A stretch of DNA of 64,000 bases from NCBI RefSeq assembly GCF_008386465.1, contig NZ_VUOD01000001.1, positions 409,673-473,672 on the forward strand, given 5' to 3'. Made by a program: the position numbers and the translations under genes. The DNA comes from Arenimonas fontis. Lineage in GTDB: Bacteria > Pseudomonadota > Gammaproteobacteria > Xanthomonadales > Xanthomonadaceae. A model generated the notes under the pieces. That model was given only the letters and a program-made list of their open reading frames with translations, was not told the DNA's origin and did no database searches. Below are positions 56,113-64,000 of the stretch, in pieces. How positions within the stretch are numbered: position 1 is the stretch's first letter; each line of letters opens with the position of its first letter.

Positions 56113-56640
56113 TTAGGCCTTCTTGGCTTCCTTCATGATGATCTTCTCGCCGGCATAGCGGATGCCCTTGCCCTTGTAAGGCTCGGGCTTGCGGAAGGCG
56201 CGGATCTTGGCCGCCACCTCGCCCACCTGCTGCTTGTCGGCGCCGCTGACCACGATTTCGGTCTGCGACGGAGTGGCCAGGGTGATTCCCTCCGGCGCGG
56301 TAAACACCACCGGATGGGAGAAACCGAGACTCAGGTTCAGGTCCTTGCCCTGCATGGATGCGCGGAAACCCACGCCGACCAGTTCGAGCTTGCGGCTGAA
56401 GCCCTCGGACACGCCAGCGACCATATTGGCCAGAATGGCGCGGGCGGTGCCAGCCATCGGCACATTGGCGGCCTCCGCCGCCGACAACTGCACCTGGCCG
56501 TTCTCGACCTTGAAATCGACGCCGGACGGGCGAGCCAGGCTCAGGGCTCCCTTGGGGCCCTTGACGGTCACCTTGTCGGCGGAGACGTTGAACTCGACAC
56601 CCTTGGGCAGGGGAATCGGCTTCTTGGCAACGCGGGACAT
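56113..56640 (-). CDS. rplF: 50S ribosomal protein L6
   Basis: The 175-residue protein has both L6 repeats, with [15 protein letters not shown] at the N-terminus and [21 protein letters not shown] at the C-terminus, near the factor-binding site. The start [17 protein letters not shown] is standard. Confidence 0.99.
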   Translation of the reverse strand: MSRVAKKPIPLPKGVEFNVSADKVTVKGPKGALSLARPSGVDFKVENGQVQLSAAEAANVPMAGTARAILANMVAGVSEGFSRKLELVGVGFRASMQGKDLNLSLGFSHPVVFTAPEGITLATPSQTEIVVSGADKQQVGEVAAKIRAFRKPEPYKGKGIRYAGEKIIMKEAKKA

Positions 56641-56651
56641 GGCAGTACTCC

Positions 56652-57047
56652 TTAGGCCACCAGGCAGATGACTTCGCCACCCACGCCCTCGGCGCGGGCC
56701 TGGCGGTCGGTCATCAGCCCCTTGGAAGTGGAGATGATGGCCACACCGAGACCGGCCAGCACCTTGGGCAGGTCGTTCTTGCCCTTGTACTGGCGCAGAC
56801 CCGAACGGGACACGCGCTCCAGGCGCTCGATCACCGGCTTGCCAGCGTAGTACTTGAGGGAAATCTCCAAGGTCGCCTTGGCACCCTCGCCAACGCTGCG
56901 GAAGTCGCCGATGTAGCCTTCGTCCTTGAGGACCTTGGCGATCGCCAGCTTCATCTTGGAGGCAGGCATGGAAACCTGCGGCTTGCCGACGGCGAGCGCA
57001 TTCTTGATGCGCACCAGCATGTCGGCGATGGGATCAGTCATGCTCAT
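56652..57047 (-). CDS. rpsH: 30S ribosomal protein S8
   Basis: The 131-residue S8 starts [22 protein letters not shown] and ends with the conserved [30 protein letters not shown]. In E. coli S8 represses spc translation at rplE; no equivalent RNA site was tested here. An inner ATG at 57041 is an alternative start. Confidence 0.98.
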   Translation of the reverse strand: MSMTDPIADMLVRIKNALAVGKPQVSMPASKMKLAIAKVLKDEGYIGDFRSVGEGAKATLEISLKYYAGKPVIERLERVSRSGLRQYKGKNDLPKVLAGLGVAIISTSKGLMTDRQARAEGVGGEVICLVA

Positions 57048-57108
57048 TGTCGCTTACCTTCTGTGGGTTCTGGAGCACCGATATCCGCAAGCCCCGAGGG
57101 GCCGGCGA

Positions 57109-57414
57109 TTACCAGCTGGCCTTGCGCAGGCCGGGCACGTCGCCGCGCATGGTCGCTTCGCGCAGCTTGTTGCGGCCGAGGCCGAACTTGCGATACACGC
57201 CGCGCGGACGCCCACTCAGCTCACAGCGGTTGCGGATGCGGCTCGGGCTGGAGTCGCGCGGCAACTTCTGCAGCTTGGCGGCAGCCTCCATCTTCTCCTC
57301 GTAGGAGGCGGTGGGGCTGGAGATGATCTTCTTCAGCGCCTCGCGCTTGGAAGCGTGCTTCTGCACGAGCTTCCGGCGCCTGAGGTCGCGGTTAACCATC
57401 GAAGTCTTGGCCAT
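57109..57414 (-). CDS. rpsN: 30S ribosomal protein S14 (zinc-free form)
   Basis: The 101-residue protein starts [30 protein letters not shown]. It has only one cysteine ([12 protein letters not shown]) in the C-terminal region, so it lacks the CXXC...CXXC zinc ribbon of the short form and is the long zinc-independent type. Confidence 0.98.
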   Translation of the reverse strand: MAKTSMVNRDLRRRKLVQKHASKREALKKIISSPTASYEEKMEAAAKLQKLPRDSSPSRIRNRCELSGRPRGVYRKFGLGRNKLREATMRGDVPGLRKASW

Positions 57415-57430
57415 GATTCTGGTCCTGGGC

Positions 57431-57970
57431 TCAGTTGCGGAACGGGAAGTTGAAGGCCTCGAGCAGCGCCTTGGCTTCCTCGTTGGTCTTCGCCGTGGTG
57501 GTGATGGCGATGTCCATGCCGCGAATCGCATCGACGGCGTCGAAGTCGATTTCCGGGAAGATGATCTGCTCCTTCACGCCCATGTTGAAGTTGCCCCGGC
57601 CGTCGAACGAACGGGCCGAAACGCCACGGAAGTCGCGGACGCGCGGCAGGGAAACGTTGATCAGGCGGTCCAGGAATTCGTACATCCTGGCGCGGCGCAG
57701 GGTGACCTTGCAGCCGATCGGCCAGCCGTCGCGGATCTTGAAGCTGGCGACCGAGACACGGGCCTTGGTGGTGACCGGCTTCTGGCCGGAGATCTTGGCC
57801 ATCTCGTCGACGGCGTTCTCCAGCACCTTCTTGTTGCCCACGGCCTCGCCCACACCCATGTTGAGCGTGATCTTGCTGATGCGGGGCACCTGCATCGGGT
57901 TCTTGTAACCGAAGCGCTCGATCAGCTTCGGCACCACCTGTTCCTTGTAAATCTTCTCAAGCCGGGTCAT
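57431..57970 (-). CDS. rplE: 50S ribosomal protein L5
   Basis: The 179-residue L5 contacts 5S rRNA and the P-site tRNA. It has [25 protein letters not shown] near the N-terminus and [42 protein letters not shown] at the end. It is 11 bases after rplX. Confidence 0.99.
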   Translation of the reverse strand: MTRLEKIYKEQVVPKLIERFGYKNPMQVPRISKITLNMGVGEAVGNKKVLENAVDEMAKISGQKPVTTKARVSVASFKIRDGWPIGCKVTLRRARMYEFLDRLINVSLPRVRDFRGVSARSFDGRGNFNMGVKEQIIFPEIDFDAVDAIRGMDIAITTTAKTNEEAKALLEAFNFPFRN

Positions 57971-57981
57971 GGCGCATTTCC

Positions 57982-58296
57982 TCAGGCGTCGATCGCCTCA
58001 CCACTCGAGCGGAAGACACGAACCTTGCTTCCATCCTCGAGGACCTTGAAACCGATGCGCTCGCCCTTGCCCGTGGCCGGATTGAGCAGCATCACGTTGG
58101 AGATGTGGATCGGCGCCTCACGCTCGACGATGCCACCGGCCACGCCAGCCTGGGGATTCGGCTTGGTGTGACGCTTGATCAGGTTGACGTTCTGGACGAC
58201 GACGCGGTCGCCAGCCACACGCACAACCTCACCCTTCTTGCCCTTCTCGGCGCCGGCGATCACGATCACCTGGTCGCCCTTGCGGATACGGTTCAT
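57982..58296 (-). CDS. rplX: 50S ribosomal protein L24
   Basis: The 104-residue L24 has the KOW motif ([29 protein letters not shown]) at residues 6-34 and the conserved [15 protein letters not shown]. It helps start 50S assembly. Confidence 0.98.
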   Translation of the reverse strand: MNRIRKGDQVIVIAGAEKGKKGEVVRVAGDRVVVQNVNLIKRHTKPNPQAGVAGGIVEREAPIHISNVMLLNPATGKGERIGFKVLEDGSKVRVFRSSGEAIDA

Positions 58297-58311
58297 TTGT
58301 TCTGTCCTCGC

Positions 58312-58680
58312 TCAGATGACTTCGGGAGCGAGCGACACGATCTTCATGAACTTCTCGGAACGAAGCTCACGGGTCACGGGCCCGAAGATGCGGGTGCCGA
58401 TCGGCTCCTGCTTGTTGTTCAGCAGCACGGCGGCGTTGCCGTCGAAGCGGATCAGCGAACCATCCGGGCGGCGCACGCCGGAACGGGTGCGAACCACGAC
58501 GGCGTCGTAGACCTCGCCCTTCTTGACCTTGCCGCGCGGAATCGCGTCCTTGACGGTCACCTTGATGATGTCACCGATGTGCGCGTAGCGGCGCTTGGAG
58601 CCGCCGAGCACCTTGATGCACATCACCTCCTTGGCGCCGGAGTTGTCGGCGGCCTCGAGGTAGCTCTGTACCTGGATCAT
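58312..58680 (-). CDS. rplN: 50S ribosomal protein L14
   Basis: The 122-residue L14 ([27 protein letters not shown]) bridges the two subunits; the end [18 protein letters not shown] is typical. It is the first gene of the spc operon and follows rpsQ by 12 bases with no promoter seen. Confidence 0.99.
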   Translation of the reverse strand: MIQVQSYLEAADNSGAKEVMCIKVLGGSKRRYAHIGDIIKVTVKDAIPRGKVKKGEVYDAVVVRTRSGVRRPDGSLIRFDGNAAVLLNNKQEPIGTRIFGPVTRELRSEKFMKIVSLAPEVI

Positions 58681-58692
58681 GTCCTGGACTCC

Positions 58693-58956
58693 TTACTTCG
58701 CCGCGCGCGTGACGACTTCGACCACGCGCCAGTTCTTGGTCTTGGACAGCGGCCGGCATTCGGCGACACGCACCACATCGCCCTCGTTGCAGGCATTGTC
58801 CTCGTCGTGCGCGTGCAACTTGGTCGAACGCTTGATGTACTTGCCGTACAGGGCGTGCTTGACCTGGCGCTCGACGAGCACGGTGACGGTCTTGTTCATC
58901 TTGTTGCTGACGACGCGGCCTTCGACCGTGCGCAGCTGCTTGGCATTATCGCTCAT
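58693..58956 (-). CDS. rpsQ: 30S ribosomal protein S17
   Basis: The 87-residue protein has [29 protein letters not shown] sequence ([21 protein letters not shown]) and binds early in 30S assembly. It is the last gene of the S10 operon by E. coli convention. Confidence 0.98.
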   Translation of the reverse strand: MSDNAKQLRTVEGRVVSNKMNKTVTVLVERQVKHALYGKYIKRSTKLHAHDEDNACNEGDVVRVAECRPLSKTKNWRVVEVVTRAAK

Positions 58957-58965
58957 GGCTCGCCC

Positions 58966-59151
58966 TTACTTCTTCTCGGTCAGCACGGTCATCGTGCGCG
59001 CTATCTCGCGACGGACCTGCCTGATGCGGTGGGGGGCGCTCAGCTGGCCCGTGGCCTTCTGCATGCGGAGCGCGAACTGCTCCTTGTGCAGGTCCACCAA
59101 GTGCGCCTTCAGGTCGGCCGGCGACTTTTCACGAAGTTCCTTGAGTTCCAT
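58966..59151 (-). CDS. rpmC: 50S ribosomal protein L29
   Basis: The 61-residue protein [37 protein letters not shown] is a typical L29 near the tunnel exit. It lies 1 base after the rplP stop. Confidence 0.98.
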   Translation of the reverse strand: MELKELREKSPADLKAHLVDLHKEQFALRMQKATGQLSAPHRIRQVRREIARTMTVLTEKK

Positions 59152-59152
59152 A

Positions 59153-59566
59153 TCAGCGCACCGTCCGGGTCACGAAAGTGGTGGTCACCGACAACTTGGC
59201 AGCAGCCAGGCGAAAGGCCTCGCGGGCAGTCGCCTCGTCCACGCCCTCGATCTCATAGATCATGCGGCCTGGCTGGATCTGCGCCACCCAGTACTCGACG
59301 TTGCCCTTGCCCGCGCCCATGCGGACTTCGATGGGCTTCTTCGTGACCGGCTTGTCCGGGAACACGCGGATCCACATCTTGCCGCCGCGCTTGACATAGC
59401 GGCTGATCGAACGACGCGCCGCCTCGATCTGGCGTGCGGTAAGCTGGCCATGCGACGTGGCCTTCAGCCCGTACTCGCCGAAGCTGACGGCGTTACCGTT
59501 CCAGCTCAGGCCCTCGTTGCGGCCCTTGAAGACCTTTCGGTACTTGGTTCGCTTGGGTTGCAGCAT
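59153..59566 (-). CDS. rplP: 50S ribosomal protein L16
   Basis: The 137-residue L16 ([25 protein letters not shown]) includes [33 protein letters not shown] motifs ([21 protein letters not shown]) for tRNA contact at the A site. Confidence 0.99.
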   Translation of the reverse strand: MLQPKRTKYRKVFKGRNEGLSWNGNAVSFGEYGLKATSHGQLTARQIEAARRSISRYVKRGGKMWIRVFPDKPVTKKPIEVRMGAGKGNVEYWVAQIQPGRMIYEIEGVDEATAREAFRLAAAKLSVTTTFVTRTVR

Positions 59567-59572
59567 GACCTG

Positions 59573-60277
59573 TTACCTCGCTTCCTTGGCGGCCTGGCGG
59601 GACGGGCGCTCCTGGCGCTCCTCCTGCTTCTCCTGGCCGACCTGGCTGAAGTCGAAGACTTCGCCCTTGTAGATCCAGACCTTCACCCCGATCACGCCGT
59701 AGGTGGTCGAGGCCTCGGCGAAGCCGTAGTCGATGTCCGCGCGCAGGGTGTGCAGGGGCACACGGCCTTCGCGGTACCACTCCGAGCGGGCGATCTCGGC
59801 GCCATTCAGGCGGCCGGCAACGTTGACCTTGATACCCAGGGCACCCAGGCGCATGGCATTGCCGACAGCCCGCTTCATTGCACGACGGAACATGATGCGG
59901 CGCTCGAGCTGTTGGGCGATCGACTCGGCCACCAGCTGGGCGTCGAGCTCAGGCTTGCGCACCTCGGTGACATTGATGTGCGCCGGCACCCCCATGATCT
60001 CGGACACTTCCTTGCGCAGCTTCTCGATGTCCTCGCCGCGCTTGCCGATCACCACACCCGGACGGGCCGAATGGATGGTGACGCGGGCAGACTTGGAGGG
60101 GCGCTCGATCAGGATCTTCGAAACACCCGCCTGGGCGAGCTTCTTGCGCAGCATCTCCCGGACCTTCAGGTCCGAGGTGAGGTACTGCGCGTACTCGCGC
60201 TTGTTGGCGAACCACTTCGAGTTCCAGTCCTTGGCGATGCCCAGGCGGATACCGGTCGGATGAACTTTGTGACCCAT
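59573..60277 (-). CDS. rpsC: 30S ribosomal protein S3
   Basis: The 234-residue S3 has a KH domain ([26 protein letters not shown]) and the C-terminal [18 protein letters not shown] basic Gln/Arg-rich tail follows ([19 protein letters not shown]). It lines the mRNA entry. Confidence 0.99.
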   Translation of the reverse strand: MGHKVHPTGIRLGIAKDWNSKWFANKREYAQYLTSDLKVREMLRKKLAQAGVSKILIERPSKSARVTIHSARPGVVIGKRGEDIEKLRKEVSEIMGVPAHINVTEVRKPELDAQLVAESIAQQLERRIMFRRAMKRAVGNAMRLGALGIKVNVAGRLNGAEIARSEWYREGRVPLHTLRADIDYGFAEASTTYGVIGVKVWIYKGEVFDFSQVGQEKQEERQERPSRQAAKEAR

Positions 60278-60292
60278 GTTGTCGTCCCTGCC

Positions 60293-60628
60293 TTACTTGC
60301 CCGAGCCCACAACCACGGTGATGTGGCTGGTGCGCTTGAGGATGCGGGTGCCGCGGCCCTTGGCGCGGGCCATGAAGCGCTTCAGGACAGGGCCCTCGTC
60401 GACCATGATGGACGACACCTTGAGCTCGTCGATGTCAGCGCCGAGGTTGTTTTCGGCATTCGAAATGGCCGACCACAGGACCTTGCCGATCAGGTGGGCA
60501 GCCTTCTTGTCGGAGAACTTGAGCAGCTCGTGCGCACGGGACGCCTGCATGCCCCGAACCTGGTCGGCGACCAGACGGGCCTTCTGCGGCGAGATCCGGG
60601 CAGTGCGGAGGATGGCCTTGGCTTCCAT
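60293..60628 (-). CDS. rplV: 50S ribosomal protein L22
   Basis: The 111-residue L22 lines the exit tunnel. [26 protein letters not shown] and the hairpin end [23 protein letters not shown] are seen. AAGGAG lies 7 bases before ATG 60628; the ATG at 60634 is too close to it. Confidence 0.98.
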   Translation of the reverse strand: MEAKAILRTARISPQKARLVADQVRGMQASRAHELLKFSDKKAAHLIGKVLWSAISNAENNLGADIDELKVSSIMVDEGPVLKRFMARAKGRGTRILKRTSHITVVVGSGK

Positions 60629-60639
60629 TGTCATGCTCC

Positions 60640-60912
60640 TTACTTGCCGGCCTTCTTGTCGCCGCCGTGACCCTTGAAAGTCCGGGTGAGGGCGAACTCG
60701 CCGAGCCGGTGACCCACCATGTTCTCGTTGACCAGGACCGGGATGTGCACCTTGCCGTTGTGCACGGCAATGGTCAGACCGACCATTTCCGGCAGGATCA
60801 TCGAACGGCGCGACCAGGTCTTGATCGGCTTCTTGTTGCTGCCCTGCGCGGCTTCCACCTTCTTGAGCAGATGGTGGTCGACGAAGGGACCCTTCTTGAG
60901 AGAACGTGCCAT
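60640..60912 (-). CDS. rpsS: 30S ribosomal protein S19
   Basis: The 90-residue S19 starts [23 protein letters not shown] and has [24 protein letters not shown] and [25 protein letters not shown]. It lies in the 30S head with S13. Confidence 0.99.
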   Translation of the reverse strand: MARSLKKGPFVDHHLLKKVEAAQGSNKKPIKTWSRRSMILPEMVGLTIAVHNGKVHIPVLVNENMVGHRLGEFALTRTFKGHGGDKKAGK

Positions 60913-60918
60913 GGCCTA

Positions 60919-61746
60919 TCAACCCCTGCGATCGCGCACAATGAACTTCTGGGTGCGCTTGTTCTTGCGCGTCTTGTAACCCTTGGCCGGCGTGCCCCAC
61001 GGCGACACCGGATGCGGGTTGCCCTGGCCGGCGCGGCCCTCGCCGCCGCCGTGCGGGTGGTCGACCGGGTTCATGGCGGCGCCGCGAACAGTCGGCCGGA
61101 TGCCGCGCCAGCGCTTCGCGCCGGCTTTGCCCAGCTTCTCCAGGTTATGCTCACTGTTGCCGACCTCACCGATGGTGGCGCGGCAGTCGGCCGGCACCTT
61201 GCGCATCTCGCCGGAACGCAACCGCAGGGTGGCGTAACCACCTTCGCGGGAAATCAGCTGGGCACCGGCGCCAGCGGCACGGGCCAACTGGGCACCCTTG
61301 CCCGGCTTCATCTCGATGCAGTGCACGGTCGAACCGACCGGCATGTTGCGCAAAGGCAGGCTGTTGCCAACCTTGATCGGAGCATCCTTGCCGGAAATCA
61401 CCTGGTCACCCTCGGAAAGGCCCTTGGGCGCGATGATGTAGCGACGTTCGCCGTCGGCATAACACAGCAGGGCAATGTGCGCGGTACGATTCGGGTCGTA
61501 CTCCAGGCGTTCGACACGGGCCGGAATACCCTCCTTGTCGCGCTTGAAGTCGATGATGCGGTAGTGGTGCTTGTGACCGCCGCCGATGTGCCGGGTGGTG
61601 ATACGGCCGTAGTTGTTGCGACCACCGGTCTTGCCCTTCTTCTCGACCAGTGACGGCAGCGGACCGCCCTTGTGCAGGTCGGCGTTGGAGACCCGCACCA
61701 TGGCGCGGCGGCCAGGCGAGGTCGGCTTGTAAGTCTGCAGTGCCAT
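60919..61746 (-). CDS. rplB: 50S ribosomal protein L2
   Basis: The 275-residue L2 contains the conserved [26 protein letters not shown] region ([19 protein letters not shown]) near the peptidyl-transferase centre, and starts [20 protein letters not shown]. Confidence 0.99.
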   Translation of the reverse strand: MALQTYKPTSPGRRAMVRVSNADLHKGGPLPSLVEKKGKTGGRNNYGRITTRHIGGGHKHHYRIIDFKRDKEGIPARVERLEYDPNRTAHIALLCYADGERRYIIAPKGLSEGDQVISGKDAPIKVGNSLPLRNMPVGSTVHCIEMKPGKGAQLARAAGAGAQLISREGGYATLRLRSGEMRKVPADCRATIGEVGNSEHNLEKLGKAGAKRWRGIRPTVRGAAMNPVDHPHGGGEGRAGQGNPHPVSPWGTPAKGYKTRKNKRTQKFIVRDRRG

Positions 61747-61757
61747 GGGTTCCTACC

Positions 61758-62054
61758 TCAGGCCTTGGCCATCACGTCGATCGTCTGGCCTTCGGCCAGG
61801 CGAACGTATGCCTTGCGCCAGTCGCCGCGGCGGCCGGCACGGTTGCGGAAGGACTTGCTCTTGCCCTTCACGTTGACGACGTTGACCGCCTCGACCTTGA
61901 CGTCGAACAGGGACTCCACCGCCGACTTCACATCGGCCTTGGTGGCGGTCTGCGCAACCTCGAAGACGTACTGGTTGGACGTCTCCTGCAGGCGCGCGGT
62001 CTTCTCGGAAACGCGCGGGGCGCGGATCACGCCGAGGATCTTGATGTTGCTCAT
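61758..62054 (-). CDS. rplW: 50S ribosomal protein L23
   Basis: The 98-residue L23 docks SRP and trigger factor at the tunnel exit. The start at 62054 ([19 protein letters not shown]) is 8 bases after GGAG and overlaps the rplD stop by 4 bases. A GTG at 62063 adds three residues and is less likely. Confidence 0.98.
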   Translation of the reverse strand: MSNIKILGVIRAPRVSEKTARLQETSNQYVFEVAQTATKADVKSAVESLFDVKVEAVNVVNVKGKSKSFRNRAGRRGDWRKAYVRLAEGQTIDVMAKA

Positions 62055-62653
62055 GCCAGCCACTCCTCGACCTTCTTGACCGCGTCGGCGGTCATGATCA
62101 CGTTCTCGGCGCCGACCAGCGCCACCGGGTCCAGGCCCTGCACGTCGCGAACCTGCACGTACGGCAGGTTGCGGGCGGCCAGGTACAGCGCCTCGCTGCC
62201 TTCCTCGGTGACGATCAGCGGACGATCGGTGCCCAGCTCGGCCAGCTTGGCCACCAGGGCCTTGGTCTTGGGCTCGGCGACGTCGAAAGCATCCACCACC
62301 TTGAGCCGACCCTGCCGATTGAGCTCGGAGAGGATCGCGCAGATGGCGGCGCGGTACATCTTCCGGTTCACCTTCTGGGCGAAGCTACGCGGCTTGGCGG
62401 CGAACGACACACCGCCACCGACGAAGATCGGCGCGCGATAGTCGCCATGGCGGGCACCGCCGCCCTTCTGCTTCTTGAACTTCTTGGTCGTGCCGCTCAC
62501 TTCCGAGCGGCTCAGCTGGGCCTTGGTGCCGGCGCGGCCGGCGTTGCGGAATGCAACCACCACCTGGTGCACCAGGTCTTCGCTGAACTCACGGCCGAAG
62601 ACGGCGTCGGAAACCGACAGCGCCTTGCCGCTTCCAATGACGGCGAGTTCCAT
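62051..62653 (-). CDS. rplD: 50S ribosomal protein L4
   Basis: The 200-residue L4 has the tunnel loop [33 protein letters not shown] and starts [20 protein letters not shown]. In E. coli, L4 represses its own operon by acting on the rpsJ leader, so the leader hairpin near 63700 is a possible target here. Confidence 0.98.
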   Translation of the reverse strand: MELAVIGSGKALSVSDAVFGREFSEDLVHQVVVAFRNAGRAGTKAQLSRSEVSGTTKKFKKQKGGGARHGDYRAPIFVGGGVSFAAKPRSFAQKVNRKMYRAAICAILSELNRQGRLKVVDAFDVAEPKTKALVAKLAELGTDRPLIVTEEGSEALYLAARNLPYVQVRDVQGLDPVALVGAENVIMTADAVKKVEEWLA

Positions 62654-62663
62654 TTCCTACTCC

Positions 62664-63311
62664 TCAACCTTTGCTGGCGGGGCGAACGACCACGTCGCCG
62701 CCCGGCGCACCCGGGACGGAACCCTTGACCGCGATCAGGCCGCGCTCGGCGTCGACCTTGACCACTTCCAGGTTTTGCATGCTCTGGCGCACGGCGCCCA
62801 TGTGACCGGCCATCTTCTTGCCCGGGAACACACGGCCCGGAGTCTGACGCTGGCCGATGGAACCCGGGGCGCGATGCGACAAGGAGTTACCGTGGGTGGC
62901 GTCGCCCATGGTGAAGTTGTGCCGCTTGATCGTGCCCTGGAAGCCCTTGCCCTTGGTCACGCCGGACACGTCCACCAGCTGCCCGACCTTGAAGATGTCG
63001 GCCTTGATCTCACCACCGACCTGGTAGCTGCCGGCGTCCTTGTCCTCGATGCGGAACTCCCACAGGCCACGACCGGCTTCGACCTTGGCCTTGGCGTAGT
63101 GACCCGCCAGCGGCTTGTTGACCAGGGACGCGCGGCGACTGCCGGCGGTCACCTGCACGGCGCTGTAGCCGTCGGTCTCCACCGTCTTGACCTGGGTGAT
63201 CCGGTTCGGGGTGGCTTCGATCAGGGTGACCGGGATGGAGCGGCCGTCATCGGTGAAGATGCGGCTCATGCCCGCCTTCCGGCCCACGATGCCAATGCTC
63301 TTGGTCGTCAT
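62664..63311 (-). CDS. rplC: 50S ribosomal protein L3
   Basis: The 215-residue L3 has [33 protein letters not shown] at the N-terminus and the loop [23 protein letters not shown] near the active centre. Confidence 0.99.
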   Translation of the reverse strand: MTTKSIGIVGRKAGMSRIFTDDGRSIPVTLIEATPNRITQVKTVETDGYSAVQVTAGSRRASLVNKPLAGHYAKAKVEAGRGLWEFRIEDKDAGSYQVGGEIKADIFKVGQLVDVSGVTKGKGFQGTIKRHNFTMGDATHGNSLSHRAPGSIGQRQTPGRVFPGKKMAGHMGAVRQSMQNLEVVKVDAERGLIAVKGSVPGAPGGDVVVRPASKG

Positions 63312-63321
63312 GGTCGTGTCC

Positions 63322-63633
63322 TCAGGTCAGCTTGATCTGGACGTCCACGCCGGCGGCGAGCTCGAGCTTCATGAGCGCATCCACGGTCTTGTCGTTGGGG
63401 TCCACGATATCCAGCACGCGCTTGTGGGTGCGGGTCTCGTACTGGTCGCGCGCGTCCTTGTCGACGTGCGGCGACACCAGCACTGTGTAGCGTTCGATCT
63501 TGGTCGGCAGCGGGATCGGGCCGCGCACCTGCGCGCCGGTCCGCTTGGCCGTCTCAACGATCTCGGAGGCCGAGCGATCGATCAGGCGATGATCGTAGGC
63601 CTTCAGCCGAATCCGGATCTTCTGGTCCGCCAT
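63322..63633 (-). CDS. rpsJ: 30S ribosomal protein S10
   Basis: The 103-residue S10 ([22 protein letters not shown]) also works as NusE in antitermination. It is the first gene of the S10 operon, 11 bases before rplC. The start at 63633 is the standard N-terminus. Its leader of about 100 bases holds a 12-bp hairpin. Confidence 0.99.
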   Translation of the reverse strand: MADQKIRIRLKAYDHRLIDRSASEIVETAKRTGAQVRGPIPLPTKIERYTVLVSPHVDKDARDQYETRTHKRVLDIVDPNDKTVDALMKLELAAGVDVQIKLT

Positions 63634-63699
63634 GGCGATGTCCTTGGGTAAAGAGCGACGGAGCCAGGGGCGTCGGGCCCTGGTTCCCGTGGAAAACAA

Positions 63700-63727
63700 G
63701 CTCGGTGGACCAGACGGTCCACCGAGC
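63700..63727 (-). promoter_or_regulatory. 5' leader hairpin of the S10 operon
   Basis: A perfect 12-bp stem (GCTCGGTGGACC and its complement) with loop AGAC (GTCT on the minus strand) is followed on the minus strand by TTGTTTTCC. The expected transcription start from the promoter at 63733-63762 is near 63726, so the hairpin would be at the very 5' end of the mRNA. Attenuator, L4 target or stability element. Confidence 0.65.
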
Positions 63728-63732
63728 CGGAA

Positions 63733-63762
63733 ATTTTAGCCCGCATGAATGCCCCCTGTCAA
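63733..63762 (-). promoter_or_regulatory. Sigma-70 promoter of the S10 operon
   Basis: On the minus strand, TTGACA (63762-63757) and TAAAAT (63738-63733) are separated by 18 bases. The -35 box is perfect. An inverted repeat CCCCTGT/ACAGGGG (63753-63769) overlaps it. Confidence 0.75.
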
Positions 63763-63804
63763 ACAGGGGTTTCCTCGGGCGCCGCCCTTCCTGGGCGCGA
63801 ACAC

Positions 63805-63823
63805 GAGGGGCTTCCTGCCCCTC
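63805..63823 (-). terminator. Candidate terminator after tuf
   Basis: GAGGGGC and GCCCCTC with loop TTCCT form a 7-bp stem, followed on the minus strand by GTGTTCG. A weaker stem (63783-63797) with the same loop follows. Both lie between tuf and the S10 promoter. Confidence 0.5.
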
Positions 63824-63873
63824 TTTTCGGTATGTCTGGCCGCCTGGGGGCAGCCGGGCGCGGGATTATACCC

Positions 63874-64000
<127 letters not shown>

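Noticed and set aside
58679..60670. 663-residue plus-strand frame opposite rpsQ-rplV
   Set aside because: Antisense of ribosomal protein genes.

Overview
The window is a G+C-rich, gene-dense stretch of a gammaproteobacterial chromosome. Gene content and order point to the Lysobacterales/Xanthomonadales: a leuS-lptE-holA operon, an S46 dipeptidyl-peptidase, a class II DAHP synthase, methylcitrate-cycle genes, a kinase fused to a sulfatase-modifying-factor-like domain, and an S10/spc/alpha ribosomal cluster without rpmJ before rpsM. The genus cannot be fixed from the sequence alone. No tRNA, rRNA, CRISPR array, insertion sequence, integrase or prophage gene was found. This is core chromosome with small accessory modules.

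Layout. 1-4110 (minus): leuS-lptE-holA, with holA cut by the window start. 4233-10854 (plus): a secreted amidohydrolase, a CnoX/YbbN-type thioredoxin, a DUF4442 protein, a membrane Ser/Thr kinase with a C-terminal FGE-like domain, a DUF502 membrane protein and a YhhQ-type queuosine-precursor transporter. 10877-16765: a CPA2 cation antiporter (minus), then a DUF885 lipoprotein, a VOC protein, a secreted unknown, CutA, a GFA-type zinc protein and an NTF2-like protein (plus). 16782-21640: a beta-CASP-type metallo-beta-lactamase nuclease and an S46 peptidase (minus), divergent from an outer-membrane beta-barrel gene. 21733-25073: threonine degradation (tdh, kbl), interrupted by an oppositely oriented TorF-like porin gene. 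25117-29236: OsmC with a divergent GlxA/AraC regulator, a pseudouridine synthase, a small secreted protein and an OmpA-like protein. 29379-40042: methylcitrate-cycle genes (prpD; mdh-prpB-prpC-K+ channel) around an HxlR-regulator/hydrolase/FadH-like block, plus an aminotransferase. 40176-42738: three overlapping envelope genes (anchored unknown, M48 peptidase, lipoprotein). 42953-49858: typA, a MocR/YczE/PhzF module, class II DAHP synthase and dsbB. 50035-64000 (minus): the ribosomal supercluster from tuf (partial) through S10, spc and alpha operons to rplQ.

How the genes work together. Tdh and Kbl convert threonine to glycine and acetyl-CoA. PrpB, PrpC and PrpD carry out most of the methylcitrate cycle, with malate dehydrogenase in the same run able to regenerate oxaloacetate. 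The ribosomal cluster carries recognisable control elements at two joints: a TTGACA promoter with a 5' hairpin before rpsJ, and a hairpin-rich gap with an internal promoter between secY and rpsM. Three divergent regulator/target pairs (HxlR/hydrolase, MocR/YczE, GlxA/OsmC) have visible inverted repeats between them.

No clearly new defence system or biosynthetic system was found. The most promising leads are the kinase-FGE fusion, the K+ channel coupled to prpC, the covarying HxlR operators, the three-gene M48 operon, and the two ribosomal leader regions. Starts were chosen by Shine-Dalgarno match, signal peptides and family length. Promoters, terminators and operators were found by eye only.
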